Positions 26,614 to 35,567 are shown, counted from the first letter of the stretch. The stretch: DNA of 64,000 nt from an uncultured Clostridia bacterium (GCA_947565865.1 CANOHT010000003.1:68152-132151); one strand, 5' to 3'. Translations and numbers: made by a program. Notes: generated by a model not told the origin, from the letters alone.

Positions 26614-28635
26614 ATGCTGCAACGTAAAGACCACTGCCTTTTACGCACGTTTGACGGCGAGACCCTGCGCATCATGCCCTGGGGCCCCAACGCCCTGCGG
26701 GTACAGGCCTGGATCATGGAGGAGCCGCCGGTTCAGGCCTGGGCCCTCACCGAATCCCCGGAACCCTCCCAGCCCCGCATCGACATTCAGGGGGATACCG
26801 CCAGCATCCTCAACGGCAAGTTGCGTATCGACGTAGACGAATTCGGGCGGCTTTCTTTCTATAAGGAAGATCGGCTCCTCTTCCGGGAGATCCTGCAAAA
26901 GCGGGTGAAAAAGCTGTCCGAATACACCAATCCCCTGCAGCTGACAGGCAGGGAATTCAAGGGGAACATCAACGGCGACTTCCGCCTGACCGTCCGCTTT
27001 GAGCCTGAGAAAAACGAGCGGCTTTACGGCATGGGGCAGTACCAGCAGGATACCTTTGACCTCAAGGGCAGCAGTTTGGAGCTGGCACATCGCAATGCGC
27101 AGGCCTCCATCCCCTTTGTGCTGTCCAGTTTGGGCTACGGCATGCTGTGGAATAACCCCGCTGTGGGCGAGGCGCACTTCTCCACCAACCAGACCATCTG
27201 GCTGGCCCATTCCACCAAAATACTGGACTACTGGATCGTCGCCGGGGATACGCCGGATGACATCGTGCAGCGCTACACCGCCGTTACGGGCAGGGCGCCT
27301 ATGATGCCGGACTACGCCATGGGCTTCTGGCAGAGCAAGCTGCGCTATCAGACCCAGGAGGAAGTCCTTCAGACGGCCCGGGAGTTCAAGAAACGCGATT
27401 TGCCCCTGTCCGCCATCGTCATCGACTTCTTCCACTGGCCCCACCACGGCGACTGGGATTTCGACTATGATTATTGGCCTGATCCCGCGCAGATGTGCCG
27501 CGAACTTCATGATCTGGGTGTGAAGCTGATGGTATCCATCTGGCCCACGGTAGAAAAGGACTGCGTGAATTACCCCGCCATCGAGGAAAAGGGACTACTG
27601 GTGCGTTCCGAGCGCGGCCCCAATATCACCCACAGCACCCGGGGCGATACGCAGTTCATCGACCTGACCAACCCCGATGCCCGGCGCTTTCTCTGGGAAA
27701 CAGCCAAAAAGAACTACTACGACAAAGGTGTAGACTGCTTCTGGCTGGACGAGGCCGAGCCGGAGTACAATACCTACGACTTCGATACCTACCGCTATTA
27801 CAAGGGCCACGCCATGCAGATCAGCAACAGCTACCCTGTTGAATTTGCCAAGACCTTCTATGACGGTCTGCGGGCCCAGGGGGAAGAGCAGGTGTTGAGC
27901 CTGGTGCGGTGCGGCTGGGCCGGCTCCCAGAAATACGGCGCGCTGATCTGGTCGGGCGACGTTCACTCCTCCTTCCGCGCGCTCCGGGAGCAGGTTGTCA
28001 TCGGGATGCAAATGGGCATTGCCGGCATTCCCTGGTGGACTCATGACATTGGCGGCTTCTACGGCGCGGACGTTCGGGATCCCGCCTTTCTGGAGCTTTT
28101 TGCCCGTTGGTTCGCCTTTGGCGCCTTTTCACCCGTATTCCGCCTGCACGGCGTCCGCTCCCCACGTCTGGAACCCCTGGCCGAAAAGCGGGGCGGCATG
28201 TGTTCCAGCGGCTCCCCCAACGAGGTATGGTGCTTCACCCCGGAAATCGAAATGCTGTGCAGTCAGCTGATCCGCCTGAGGGAAGCACTGAAGCCCTATA
28301 TCCGCAGTCTGATGGCTCAAGCCCACGAGGTTGGCCGACCCGTCATGCGCCCGCTATTCTACGATTTTCCCCATGAGGAAAAACTCTGGACAGTAAACGA
28401 CGCCTATATGTTCGGCCCGGATATGCTGGTGGCGCCGGTGGTCATGCCAGGCGTGACCGAGCGGGAGGTCCTGCTGCCCCAGGGCTGTGACTGGATCGAG
28501 GCATCCACGCTGCGCGATTATCCCGGCGGCCAGACAGTTCGTTGCCCAGCGCCCTGGTCTGTGATTCCTGTCTTTGTCCGCAAAGACGCGGAAAACCTCG
28601 CGCGGATCATTCATACTTACATGCCCTTGCCCTGA
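26614..28635 (+). CDS. Glycoside hydrolase family 31 (alpha-glucosidase/alpha-xylosidase type)
   Basis: A 673-residue GH31 enzyme. It has the N-terminal beta-sandwich, then the catalytic barrel with the nucleophile Asp379 in CFWLDEAEPEY and acid/base Asp449 in LIWSGDVHSSF, 70 residues apart as is normal. YGMGQYQQDTFDLKG and FRLHGVRSP are also family-typical, and no signal peptide is visible, so it acts inside the cell on imported oligosaccharide. I start at 26614 because AAGGAG lies 9 nt upstream; an ATG at 26596 lacks a well-placed site. The WLDEAEP form is common in alpha-xylosidase-like members, but specificity is uncertain. Confidence 0.92.
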   Translation: MLQRKDHCLLRTFDGETLRIMPWGPNALRVQAWIMEEPPVQAWALTESPEPSQPRIDIQGDTASILNGKLRIDVDEFGRLSFYKEDRLLFREILQKRVKKLSEYTNPLQLTGREFKGNINGDFRLTVRFEPEKNERLYGMGQYQQDTFDLKGSSLELAHRNAQASIPFVLSSLGYGMLWNNPAVGEAHFSTNQTIWLAHSTKILDYWIVAGDTPDDIVQRYTAVTGRAPMMPDYAMGFWQSKLRYQTQEEVLQTAREFKKRDLPLSAIVIDFFHWPHHGDWDFDYDYWPDPAQMCRELHDLGVKLMVSIWPTVEKDCVNYPAIEEKGLLVRSERGPNITHSTRGDTQFIDLTNPDARRFLWETAKKNYYDKGVDCFWLDEAEPEYNTYDFDTYRYYKGHAMQISNSYPVEFAKTFYDGLRAQGEEQVLSLVRCGWAGSQKYGALIWSGDVHSSFRALREQVVIGMQMGIAGIPWWTHDIGGFYGADVRDPAFLELFARWFAFGAFSPVFRLHGVRSPRLEPLAEKRGGMCSSGSPNEVWCFTPEIEMLCSQLIRLREALKPYIRSLMAQAHEVGRPVMRPLFYDFPHEEKLWTVNDAYMFGPDMLVAPVVMPGVTEREVLLPQGCDWIEASTLRDYPGGQTVRCPAPWSVIPVFVRKDAENLARIIHTYMPLP

Positions 28636-28657
28636 CCCGCTGAAAGGAGCGTCCGCC

Positions 28658-29599
28658 ATGAACATCGTTTTGTTGGAATCCCTCGCCGTCACAGATGACA
28701 AACTGGCTGCCTTGACCGCGCCGCTGCTGGCCGCCGGTCACCATTTCACCGCCTATCCCCGCACCAACGACATTCCCACCCTGATCCGCCAGGCCCAGGA
28801 TGCCGATATCCTGATGCTGGCCAATATGCCCCTCCCCGGCGAGGTCATCCGTGCCTGTCCGCACCTGCGATTCATCGACGTTGCCTTCACCGGCACGGAT
28901 CATATTGACCTCAAGGCTGCGGCCGACAAGAGCGTCCGGGTCAGCAACGCCTCGGGCTATTCCAGCCAAGCGGTGGCGGAATTGGTTATCGGGCAAATAC
29001 TATCGCTGCTGCGCAACACGCATCCGCTGAATCAGCGTACCCGTCAGCAGGGTTTGAAGGACGGACTGGTCAGCCATGAACTGGGGAGCCGCACGGTGGG
29101 CGTCATTGGCAGCGGCGCCATCGGGCAGCGGGTCATTCAGCTGCTGAAGGCCTTTGGCGCCCGGGTACTAGCCTACGATCCCTTTCCCCGGGCGCTGGAA
29201 GGCGTGGAGAACGTATCCCTGAAAACACTGCTGACCCAATGCGACATCGTTACCCTGCACTGCCCGCTGACAGAGGACACCCGCGGCCTGATCGACGCGG
29301 ACGCACTGGCCCTGATGCCCCGCCACGCGCTGCTCGTCAACATGTCCCGGGGCCCGGTGGTAGATTCTGCCGCCCTGGCACAGGCGCTGAACGCGGAGCA
29401 CATCGCTGGCGCCGCCGTGGATGTGTTTGAAATGGAACCGCCCATCCCGGCGAACCATCCTCTCCTGACTGCGAAAAACTGTCTTGTCACCCCCCATGTG
29501 GCCTTCGCAACCCACGAATCCATGATTCTCCGGGCCGAGATTGTCTTCGCCTCGCTGAAGGCGTGGCTGGATGGACATCCCGTCAATGTTGTTCTCTAA
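28658..29599 (+). CDS. D-isomer 2-hydroxyacid dehydrogenase
   Basis: A 313-residue NAD-dependent dehydrogenase. The Rossmann motif GVIGSGAIGQRV is at 148-159, and the catalytic triad is Arg231 (MSRGPVVD), Glu260 (DVFEMEPP) and His280 (VTPHVAF). The closest groups are glycerate, hydroxypyruvate or phosphoglycerate-type dehydrogenases; the substrate is not clear. AAAGGAG lies 8 nt before the ATG. It follows the GH31 gene by 22 nt and ends at a strong terminator, making a two-gene operon. Confidence 0.9.
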   Translation: MNIVLLESLAVTDDKLAALTAPLLAAGHHFTAYPRTNDIPTLIRQAQDADILMLANMPLPGEVIRACPHLRFIDVAFTGTDHIDLKAAADKSVRVSNASGYSSQAVAELVIGQILSLLRNTHPLNQRTRQQGLKDGLVSHELGSRTVGVIGSGAIGQRVIQLLKAFGARVLAYDPFPRALEGVENVSLKTLLTQCDIVTLHCPLTEDTRGLIDADALALMPRHALLVNMSRGPVVDSAALAQALNAEHIAGAAVDVFEMEPPIPANHPLLTAKNCLVTPHVAFATHESMILRAEIVFASLKAWLDGHPVNVVL

Positions 29600-29614
29600 G
29601 CCGGCCCATCAGCA

Positions 29615-29654
29615 AAGCGGAACGCCTCCTATTGGCAGGCGTTCCGCTTTTTCT
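29615..29654 (+). terminator. Terminator after the hydroxyacid dehydrogenase
   Basis: Perfect 13-bp arms AAGCGGAACGCCT (29615-29627) and AGGCGTTCCGCTT (29637-29649) followed by TTTTC. Confidence 0.9.
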
Positions 29655-29704
29655 TCATATTGTTATGTGTTTGTGTTGAAGAAGAACGACTCTATCCATC
29701 GCGC

Positions 29705-31114
29705 TTATTCCGCCGTTTCCCGGCCCGCCGCTTCCTCGATTTGCCTGCCCACCAGGCCGCCCTTGGAGACGGTCTGGAGCATCTTGGGGATGTCCATGCC
29801 GGTGGCGGCCTTCATGGCCTCGAACACCTGCATCATGGAGCCTGTCATGTCCCGGGTCAGGCCCGTGGTCGCGCCCTCGCCAAAAAGGATAATCTTCTCG
29901 GTCTGCGCCAGAGGCTCGCCAATGGCCCGGGCTATGTCGGGCAGCTGGTTGATGAGCATTTCCAGCATGGCCGCCTGGCCGTAGCGCTGCATGGCGTCTG
30001 CCTTACGCTCGATAGCGATGGCCTCGGCCTCGCCCTTGAGCCGGATGGCCTCGGCCAGCTTCTCCGCCTCGTACAGCTCCGCGTCCGCCTTGGCCTGCCG
30101 CTCAGCCTTTTCGGCCTCCGCCTCAAAAATACGCTTGTCGCGCTCGGCCTCCGCTTTTTCGCGGATGTCAACGTTCAGCTTTTCGCGCTGAATCTCGACC
30201 TGCTGCCGCTCCAGCTCGGTCTGCTTCTGAAGGCGAAGGAGCTCTGCCGCAGCCCGCTCGGCCTCGAAATTTTTGCGCTCGCGCTGTTCCTCAATGGTAT
30301 AAGCAATGTCCGCCTTGGCCTTCTCCCGGTCAGCGTCCACCTTGAAGGCCGCCTGCTTCAGCGCCAGATCCTTCTCCTGCTCGGCAATCAGCGCGTCGGA
30401 CTCCATCTTGGCCTTGTGTCCCTGCTGCTGGGCCTCCGCCTTGGCGATGGTGGCATCGCGTTCCTTCTCCACAATGTTCTTGGTGGCCATGGTTTCCACC
30501 ACGCCATCCTGGTCAGAGAAGTTCTGCACGGTCAAGTTGATGATTTCCAGACCCATGTTGCTCATGTCATCCGTGGCGGCTCGGCTGGTTTCCGCCGCGA
30601 ATTTGTCACGGTTCTGCACCAGGTCGGCAATGGTCATCCGTCCGATGATCTCGCGCATGTTGCCTTCCAGCACCTGCTGGGCGATGGAGGCAATGTCCTC
30701 CGGCTTCCAGTTCAGGAACTGCTCCGCCGCCGTGGCGATGGACAGATCGTCCGAGCCAATCTTGATGTTGGCCACGCCGTCCACCATGACGGAAATGTAC
30801 TCCTGGGAGGGCACGGGCTGCGTGGTCTTGATGTCCACCTGCATCAGGCCCAGGTTCAGATGGTCGATGCGCTCAAAGAAGGGGATGACAAAGGTCGCGC
30901 CGCCGCGTACAATGCGGTAGCCGAATTTCTTCACGACAATGTTGCCGTCGGCATCCTTGACCTTGTACCTCCTGCGGAGCTTGCCGGAGATAATCAGCGC
31001 CTGGTTCGGCGGAACCTTGTGATACCTGGGGAAGAAGAGCACCAGCAAAAGAATGACGCCTACGATGATGAGCAGGGTCATCGGCGTCACGCCGCCAAGA
31101 ATGGGTTGATACAT
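29705..31114 (-). CDS. SPFH-domain protein, flotillin-like
   Basis: A 469-residue flotillin family protein. A membrane segment lies at about 10-28 (MTLLIIVGVILLLVLFF), then the SPFH domain (PPNQALIISGKLRRR onward, with FVIPFFERIDHLNLGL), then a long charged coiled coil very rich in Ala, Glu, Lys and Arg (about 240-380), then a C-terminal flotillin-type region with MLEMLINQLPDIARAI. Flotillins scaffold membrane microdomains, often next to NfeD genes, but none is adjacent here. The start is the ATG at 31114 with GGAGG 8 nt upstream; an earlier ATG at 31135 has no site. Confidence 0.9.
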   Translation of the reverse strand: MYQPILGGVTPMTLLIIVGVILLLVLFFPRYHKVPPNQALIISGKLRRRYKVKDADGNIVVKKFGYRIVRGGATFVIPFFERIDHLNLGLMQVDIKTTQPVPSQEYISVMVDGVANIKIGSDDLSIATAAEQFLNWKPEDIASIAQQVLEGNMREIIGRMTIADLVQNRDKFAAETSRAATDDMSNMGLEIINLTVQNFSDQDGVVETMATKNIVEKERDATIAKAEAQQQGHKAKMESDALIAEQEKDLALKQAAFKVDADREKAKADIAYTIEEQRERKNFEAERAAAELLRLQKQTELERQQVEIQREKLNVDIREKAEAERDKRIFEAEAEKAERQAKADAELYEAEKLAEAIRLKGEAEAIAIERKADAMQRYGQAAMLEMLINQLPDIARAIGEPLAQTEKIILFGEGATTGLTRDMTGSMMQVFEAMKAATGMDIPKMLQTVSKGGLVGRQIEEAAGRETAE

Positions 31115-31179
31115 GTCCCGCGCCTCCTTGTCCATGATCCTGTGGTATGAAAAACGGCTGCACCTTGTCTCTATGTTCC

Positions 31180-31209
31180 ATTATAGCGGATGATTCCGCT
31201 GCAAGTCAA
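31180..31209 (-). promoter_or_regulatory. Promoter of the flotillin-like gene
   Basis: TTGACT at 31204-31209 and TATAAT at 31180-31185, 18-nt spacer, minus strand, about 65 nt before the start codon. Confidence 0.75.
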
Positions 31210-31237
31210 CGGCCGTCAGTACAAATTTCGCCTTTTT

Positions 31238-31894
31238 TTACCTTTTTTCGGCAAGGCTGCGGGGGCATAGCACCGCCACCCGGGGCTGGCAGGAAAGATC
31301 CTCTTTCGTCACCCGCAGCAGGTTCGCCGTTTCCGATTCCGGATACAGCGCCGTGAAGTCCTCCACCGGGGCAATGGGCCAGTCCGGGTTGGCGCTGGTG
31401 CGGTAGTGCATGGGCAGGATCACCCGGGCCCGCAGAAGCTCCGCCGTCTTCCGGGCAGCCTTTGCGTCGATGGTAAAATAGCCCCCCACCGGGAGCATCA
31501 GCACATCGGCCGGCGCCAGCCGCGCGATCATTTCAGGCGCGGGCAGGTGCCCCAGGTCTCCCAGGTGAACCACCCGCAGCCCCTCCGCCTCCACCAGGAA
31601 CACCAGGGTGCCGCCGCGTTTGGCCCCCTGCTCCTGGTCATGCCAGGCCGAAACCGCCGTCACCGTCACATCCGGGGCCAGAGTATGCCACCCTTCCTGG
31701 TCGATCAGCTGGGTATACCCGCGAACGTTTTCCACCGCGCTGTGGTCGTGATGGCTATGGGAAATCAGCACCGCGTCGGCCTCCGTGACCGTTACGGGAT
31801 AGCCGCATTCAGCATCGTAAGGATCCGTGACAAGGCGCATTCCGTTTTGCATTTCCAGCAGAAATTCAGCGTGGCCGACGCAAGTGATAATCAT
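31238..31894 (-). CDS. MBL-fold metal-dependent hydrolase (UPF0173-like)
   Basis: A 218-residue metallo-beta-lactamase fold protein. The metal motif reads LISHSHHDHSAV, with further ligands in VVHLGDLGHLP and ILPMHYRTSANP. The size and the N-terminal ITCVGHAEFLLE match the small beta-lactamase-like family that includes UPF0173. The substrate is unknown. It overlaps the upstream hypothetical gene by 4 nt and closes a four-gene operon starting at 33754. Confidence 0.85.
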   Translation of the reverse strand: MIITCVGHAEFLLEMQNGMRLVTDPYDAECGYPVTVTEADAVLISHSHHDHSAVENVRGYTQLIDQEGWHTLAPDVTVTAVSAWHDQEQGAKRGGTLVFLVEAEGLRVVHLGDLGHLPAPEMIARLAPADVLMLPVGGYFTIDAKAARKTAELLRARVILPMHYRTSANPDWPIAPVEDFTALYPESETANLLRVTKEDLSCQPRVAVLCPRSLAEKR

Positions 31895-32385
31895 CCCATT
31901 TCCTCCCCCGAGCCTTCGTCAAACGCGGCATATAAGTAAGGTGTCAGTCCTGAAGGAAGCGGTTCATGGCAACGCAGACGAGCCGCGTAATCTCTATGCC
32001 AGCCCGCGCAAAGGCGCTGAACCTGCCCGCTTCCAGCCTCCGCCGCCTTCACCAGCGCGCGGACGGCGGCTGGGGGGGCGTCTCCCCCCGGATGTCGCAG
32101 AAAAAGCGACAGACAGCACGCCGCCTCCCCGGTTAACGGACGCGGCCGTATTTCCGGCGCTTCCACCAGATGATCCAGCAGCAGCCAGCCGCTCTCCGTC
32201 CAGGCCCGCCACCCTTTGGCCTCCGTCTCACGGACAAAGGCCGCCAGCTTCTCCGCATCCACCAGCGAAGGTAAATCCGTCGCCAGCAGCGCTTCCGGAT
32301 TCAGGGCGCGGCGCAGGGCAGGCGGGCGGCAGACCTCTGTCCGATCCAGCAGTGCCCGCATTTCCCGGCGCAGCGGGGTCAGCAC
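31891..32385 (-). CDS. Hypothetical protein, helical, unknown family
   Basis: A 164-residue, Arg/Ala/Leu-rich protein without membrane segment or signal peptide. It includes VDAEKLAAFVRETEAKGWRA and LLLDHLVEAPEIRPRPL. I recognise no family. The start is assumed to be the GTG at 32385, overlapping the DUF1934 stop (coupled translation) without a clear ribosome site; the ATG near 32360 is an alternative. Tight overlaps with both neighbours and a maintained frame support it as a real gene. Confidence 0.55.
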   Translation of the reverse strand: MLTPLRREMRALLDRTEVCRPPALRRALNPEALLATDLPSLVDAEKLAAFVRETEAKGWRAWTESGWLLLDHLVEAPEIRPRPLTGEAACCLSLFLRHPGGDAPPAAVRALVKAAEAGSGQVQRLCAGWHRDYAARLRCHEPLPSGLTPYLYAAFDEGSGEEMG

Positions 32386-32849
32386 GGCTTCGGCGCCGGC
32401 TCGCCGGCCACATATTCCAGCCGCAGGGCGTGCATGGCGGCAAAGCTGCCCTGAAGATCCAGCTGATATTTCAGGCTGACGCTGCCCCGCTCCGGGGTCA
32501 GGTCGCACTGTACCTGGGTGGCAAACAGCGCCATGTCCAGGTCGCCGTAGGGCGTGTGATACTTGCCCTCAAACCGGCGGTCCTTCACAAAAACCATGGA
32601 GGTGCCGTAATCCCCCAGGCGGGTCATGGTCACGCGCCCCGGCTGCATGCTGAGGATAATGTCCTGGGTCATCACGGAGCCGTCGCCCTCGTCTGTCTGG
32701 GTCTCCTGATAGCGCAGCATGTACCCCGAGGGCGTCTGCTTCAACTGGCCGGTGGTGATGACCCGGATGTTTTCGTCCATTTCCCCCGAGCCGTCGCCGG
32801 AGGAGCCGCAAAGGGTCAGCAGCACGGGCATTGCTTTGTCTTTCATCAT
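32379..32849 (-). CDS. DUF1934 (YwiB-like) beta-barrel protein
   Basis: A 156-residue calycin-like beta-barrel protein of the DUF1934 family. The pattern IRVITTGQLKQTPSGYMLRYQET, then IILSMQPGRVTMTRLGDYGTSMVF and a final VSLKYQLDLQGSFAAMH, is typical. The biochemical role is unknown. The ATG at 32849 overlaps the preceding MBL-fold gene stop; a second ATG follows immediately and is better spaced from AAGGAG. Confidence 0.85.
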   Translation of the reverse strand: MMKDKAMPVLLTLCGSSGDGSGEMDENIRVITTGQLKQTPSGYMLRYQETQTDEGDGSVMTQDIILSMQPGRVTMTRLGDYGTSMVFVKDRRFEGKYHTPYGDLDMALFATQVQCDLTPERGSVSLKYQLDLQGSFAAMHALRLEYVAGEPAPKPC

Positions 32850-33754
32850 CTATCTCCTTGCAAAGGCGAACCTTTCGCCATCCTTTGCCATACCAGGGTA
32901 TTGTCCTCAATCCTGATTTCCACGCGGCCCCGGGCCGTCAGATAGGAAAGGTAGGAGCGCAGGGTGCTGCCCACCAGGGCATGCTGCTCCACGGTCATCA
33001 CCAGCCCCTCCTGCTCAAAGAAACGCTTCAGCAGCAGGTCAAAGGGCATAGCCTGGTCGCACAGCGCCTCCACCCGGTCGCACAGGGCCAGGATATGCGC
33101 CCGGTTGACGGCCGTCAGCGCCCGCATGTCCGGCCCCGCCTCGGCATGGGAGGGCACAAACATGGACGCCTCCATCCCGTCGATAAGGTCCAGGGTTTCC
33201 AGCTGCGCTCCCACGTTCCACAGAAAGGACGCCGCGTATTTGCTCAGCGTCTGAGGGCTGGTCAGGCTGTCCCCCAGAAAAACCGTGCCGTCCGGCGTGC
33301 GGAAGCCCACCATATCCAGGGAGTGCCCCGGCAAGGGAATGATCCCGACCTCCTGGGGGAAGGCCGGATCGGAGAAGTCCGTGACCACGCTCTCCTGGGC
33401 CATCAGGAACTTATGCCGCAGCTGCACCGGGGGATAGCCGCCGTAGAGCACGGAGGGCTCCAGCACGGGATAGCGGGTGAAGGCCGCCTCCATCCCCCCG
33501 GCAAAGACCCGGCAGCCTGTTTGCTTCTGCAAATAAGCGTTGCCGCCGATATGGTCCGCGTGGGAATGGGTATTCAGAATGCCCCGCAGCGTCCAGCCGC
33601 TGCGCTCCAGCACCTGCCGCGCCTTTTTGCCCGCGTCCTTGTCCCCGCCGCTGTCAATGAGATAAACCTGTTCCCCATCCGGCCGGTAAACGCCAATCTT
33701 GGCCGGACAGTTGATATAATAGCTCTGTGCCCCCACCTGGATCAGCTCGTACAT
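32846..33754 (-). CDS. MBL-fold metallo-hydrolase
   Basis: A 302-residue metallo-beta-lactamase family hydrolase. Metal ligands are in LNTHSHADHIGGNAYL, with further blocks IPLPGHSLDMVGF and TVFLGDSLTSPQ. The C-terminal third (about 220-300) contains a winged-helix-like region seen in RNA- or thioester-hydrolysing relatives. I start at MYELIQVGAQSYYI (33754), about 10 nt after GGGAG; the longer open frame to 33868 crosses the promoter at 33792-33819. It is the first gene of the operon. Confidence 0.88.
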   Translation of the reverse strand: MYELIQVGAQSYYINCPAKIGVYRPDGEQVYLIDSGGDKDAGKKARQVLERSGWTLRGILNTHSHADHIGGNAYLQKQTGCRVFAGGMEAAFTRYPVLEPSVLYGGYPPVQLRHKFLMAQESVVTDFSDPAFPQEVGIIPLPGHSLDMVGFRTPDGTVFLGDSLTSPQTLSKYAASFLWNVGAQLETLDLIDGMEASMFVPSHAEAGPDMRALTAVNRAHILALCDRVEALCDQAMPFDLLLKRFFEQEGLVMTVEQHALVGSTLRSYLSYLTARGRVEIRIEDNTLVWQRMAKGSPLQGDR

Positions 33755-33791
33755 CACCGTATCGCTCCCTTGTTTGTGAACCGTCCCTTGT

Positions 33792-33819
33792 ATTATACCA
33801 TATTCCGGGAGGAGCGCAA
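33792..33819 (-). promoter_or_regulatory. Promoter of the MBL/DUF1934 operon
   Basis: TTGCGC at 33814-33819 and TATAAT at 33792-33797, 16-nt spacer, minus strand, 38 nt before the start codon. It is back-to-back with the ispE promoter. Confidence 0.65.
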
Positions 33820-33831
33820 GGCGTGTTCCTC

Positions 33832-33860
33832 TTGATGTTTCGCGCCCGATGGCGTATGAT
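33832..33860 (+). promoter_or_regulatory. Promoter of ispE
   Basis: TTGATG at 33832-33837 and TATGAT at 33855-33860 with a 17-nt spacer, 31 nt before the ispE start. Confidence 0.65.
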
Positions 33861-33891
33861 AGGAGCAAACGGATGCAAAGGAGGCTTGTCC

Positions 33892-34773
33892 ATGCTGGTG
33901 GAGGCGCGGGCGAAGATCAACTGGTCGCTGGACATTACAGGTCAGCGGGAGGACGGCTATCACCTGATGGACATGCTGATGCAGCCCATCGCCCTGTGCG
34001 ACGACGTCACCCTGCTGCCTGCAGACGCCCTCACTTTGACCACCGGCGGCGATCCCCGCCTTCCGCCATCGGAAAAGCATCTGGCCCTTCGGGCGGCCCG
34101 GGCGCTTCAGGCGCACACCGGCTACCCCGGCGGCGCGGCCATCCATGTGGAGAAGCGCATTCCCATCGGCGCGGGGATGGGCGGCGGCAGCGCGGACGCG
34201 GCGGCAGTGCTTTTCGGGCTGAACCAGCTGTGGAAAACTGGGCTGTCCCCCGCCGAATTGGAGGCGCTGGGCCTGACCCTGGGCGCGGACGTACCCTTCT
34301 GCCTCCGGGGCGGGCTGACCCGCACCACGGGCGTGGGGGAAATCATGGAGCCGCTGCCGTCGGGCCGGGACTGGCCTCTGGTGGTCATTCAGCCCTGCCG
34401 GGGACTTTCCACGGGCACGGTCTTTGAGGCCTATCACCAGCAGGCGGACGTCGTGCATCCCATGACCGACAGCGCCGCCCTGGCCCTGGCCAGCGGCGAT
34501 CTGCCGCTGATGAAGCAAAGCCTTGGCAACGTGCTCCAGCCCGTCAGCGAGGAACTGCGGCCGGACATCGGCAGAGCGCTGCTGGCCCTGCGGCGGCACG
34601 GCGCGGCCCTGGCGCTGATGACCGGCAGCGGTTCGGCGGTCTTCGGGGTCTTCCCCCGGGACAGCCTGGCCCAGGCCGTCAGCCAAAGGCTAAAGGCCCG
34701 ATGGCGCTATACCTTCCATACCCATACCTGCCGGGACAGCCTGGTATGGAGAGAGAACGTCGCCGCCGACTAA
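33892..34773 (+). CDS. ispE: 4-diphosphocytidyl-2-C-methyl-D-erythritol kinase
   Basis: A 293-residue GHMP kinase of the MEP isoprenoid pathway, phosphorylating CDP-methylerythritol. The start region EARAKINWSLDITGQREDGYH is diagnostic, the ATP-binding GHMP motif reads PIGAGMGGGSADAAAV, and the C-terminal motif ALMTGSGSAVFGVF is present. AAAGGAGG lies 7 nt before the ATG at 33892. With ispA in the same window it indicates isoprenoid synthesis by the MEP route. Confidence 0.95.
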   Translation: MLVEARAKINWSLDITGQREDGYHLMDMLMQPIALCDDVTLLPADALTLTTGGDPRLPPSEKHLALRAARALQAHTGYPGGAAIHVEKRIPIGAGMGGGSADAAAVLFGLNQLWKTGLSPAELEALGLTLGADVPFCLRGGLTRTTGVGEIMEPLPSGRDWPLVVIQPCRGLSTGTVFEAYHQQADVVHPMTDSAALALASGDLPLMKQSLGNVLQPVSEELRPDIGRALLALRRHGAALALMTGSGSAVFGVFPRDSLAQAVSQRLKARWRYTFHTHTCRDSLVWRENVAAD

Positions 34774-34792
34774 TCGGCCCGTCCGGCAATGC

Positions 34793-34836
34793 AAAAAGGC
34801 AGAGCAGCCACCATCGGCTTGCCCTGTCCTTTTTTT
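34793..34836. terminator. Bidirectional terminator between ispE and the YdeI-like gene
   Basis: An imperfect stem whose outer arms are AAAAAGGCAG and CTGTCCTTTTTTT with an inner GCC/GGC pairing. A runs on the left and T runs on the right would serve both convergent genes. Confidence 0.6.
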
Positions 34837-34845
34837 GACGCTCGC

Positions 34846-35406
34846 TTACATGGGCTTGAGATTGCGGTCAAGCCTGTCCACCATCCAGGCCAGCCTTTTT
34901 TCCCTCCCAGCCTCCGTTTTAGCATCCAGATACGCCCGTGTGTACGTCTTCCTTACAGAGGGGGACATGGCCTGAAAATGGGTGAAGGCGGGCTCATGGC
35001 CTTCCAGCAGAGCGGACACAGCCGCAATCTGCTCCTCCGTCACCGCCGCGGGTTGGCGCGCGTTCCACTGACCGTTTTGCTTGGCTTCCTCAATCTTTTG
35101 CCTGCCGAAGTCGGTCATCAGCCCCCGCTCCTCCAGCCGCTGAACCAGGGCCTTGTTTTTCTCCGACCATTTGCTTTTCTCCCGGCGCATGGCGAAGTAC
35201 TTCCTGTACGTCTTATCGTCAATGCTCTGCATCTGCCCGTCAATCCAGCCAAAGCACAGCGCCTCCTCAAGAGCTTCTTCGGCCTTAACGGTCTTGGGCC
35301 CGCCCGCCTTGCCAAAGACAAGCCAGACGCCCTCCCGCGACAGGCAATGCTCCTCCAGCCATGCTCTGAACGCCTCTCTGCCAGCAAAGATCAGACCGTT
35401 GTCCAT
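34846..35406 (-). CDS. YdeI/OmpD-associated family protein (OmdA)
   Basis: A 186-residue protein of the YdeI/OmpD-associated family. It shows FRAWLEEHCLSREGVWLVFGK, the conserved LCFGWIDGQMQSIDDKTYRKYFAMRREKSKWSEKN region (read in two parts) and a C-terminal SVRKTYTRAYLDAKTEAGREKRL. The role is poorly defined; members are linked to bacteriocin protection or stress. The start is the ATG at 35406, about 10 nt after AAAGGA. The longer open frame upstream overlaps the promoter at 35449-35477. Confidence 0.88.
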   Translation of the reverse strand: MDNGLIFAGREAFRAWLEEHCLSREGVWLVFGKAGGPKTVKAEEALEEALCFGWIDGQMQSIDDKTYRKYFAMRREKSKWSEKNKALVQRLEERGLMTDFGRQKIEEAKQNGQWNARQPAAVTEEQIAAVSALLEGHEPAFTHFQAMSPSVRKTYTRAYLDAKTEAGREKRLAWMVDRLDRNLKPM

Positions 35407-35448
35407 GCCGTCCCCATCCTTTCGTACCGTCCGTCCCTTGTACCTGAG

Positions 35449-35477
35449 ATTATAAAGCAATGCTCGCTGAAAAGCAA
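35449..35477 (-). promoter_or_regulatory. Promoter of the YdeI-like gene
   Basis: TTGCTT at 35472-35477 and TATAAT at 35449-35454, 17-nt spacer, minus strand, 43 nt before the start codon. Confidence 0.7.
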
Positions 35478-35516
35478 CGGCTTTCCGCAGGACGAAAAGA
35501 CTGCCCGAACCGCCAG

Positions 35517-35549
35517 AAAGGCCGGAGAAGCCTCGCCTCTCCGGCCTTT
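35517..35549 (-). terminator. Stem-loop after the SPOCS-LysM gene
   Basis: Perfect 12-bp arms AAAGGCCGGAGA (35517-35528) and TCTCCGGCCTTT (35538-35549), 18 nt after the stop of the DUF3794 gene. On the minus strand the arm ends in TTT only, so termination may be partial. Confidence 0.65.
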
Positions 35550-35567
35550 GGGACGCCTTTTCGGAAT

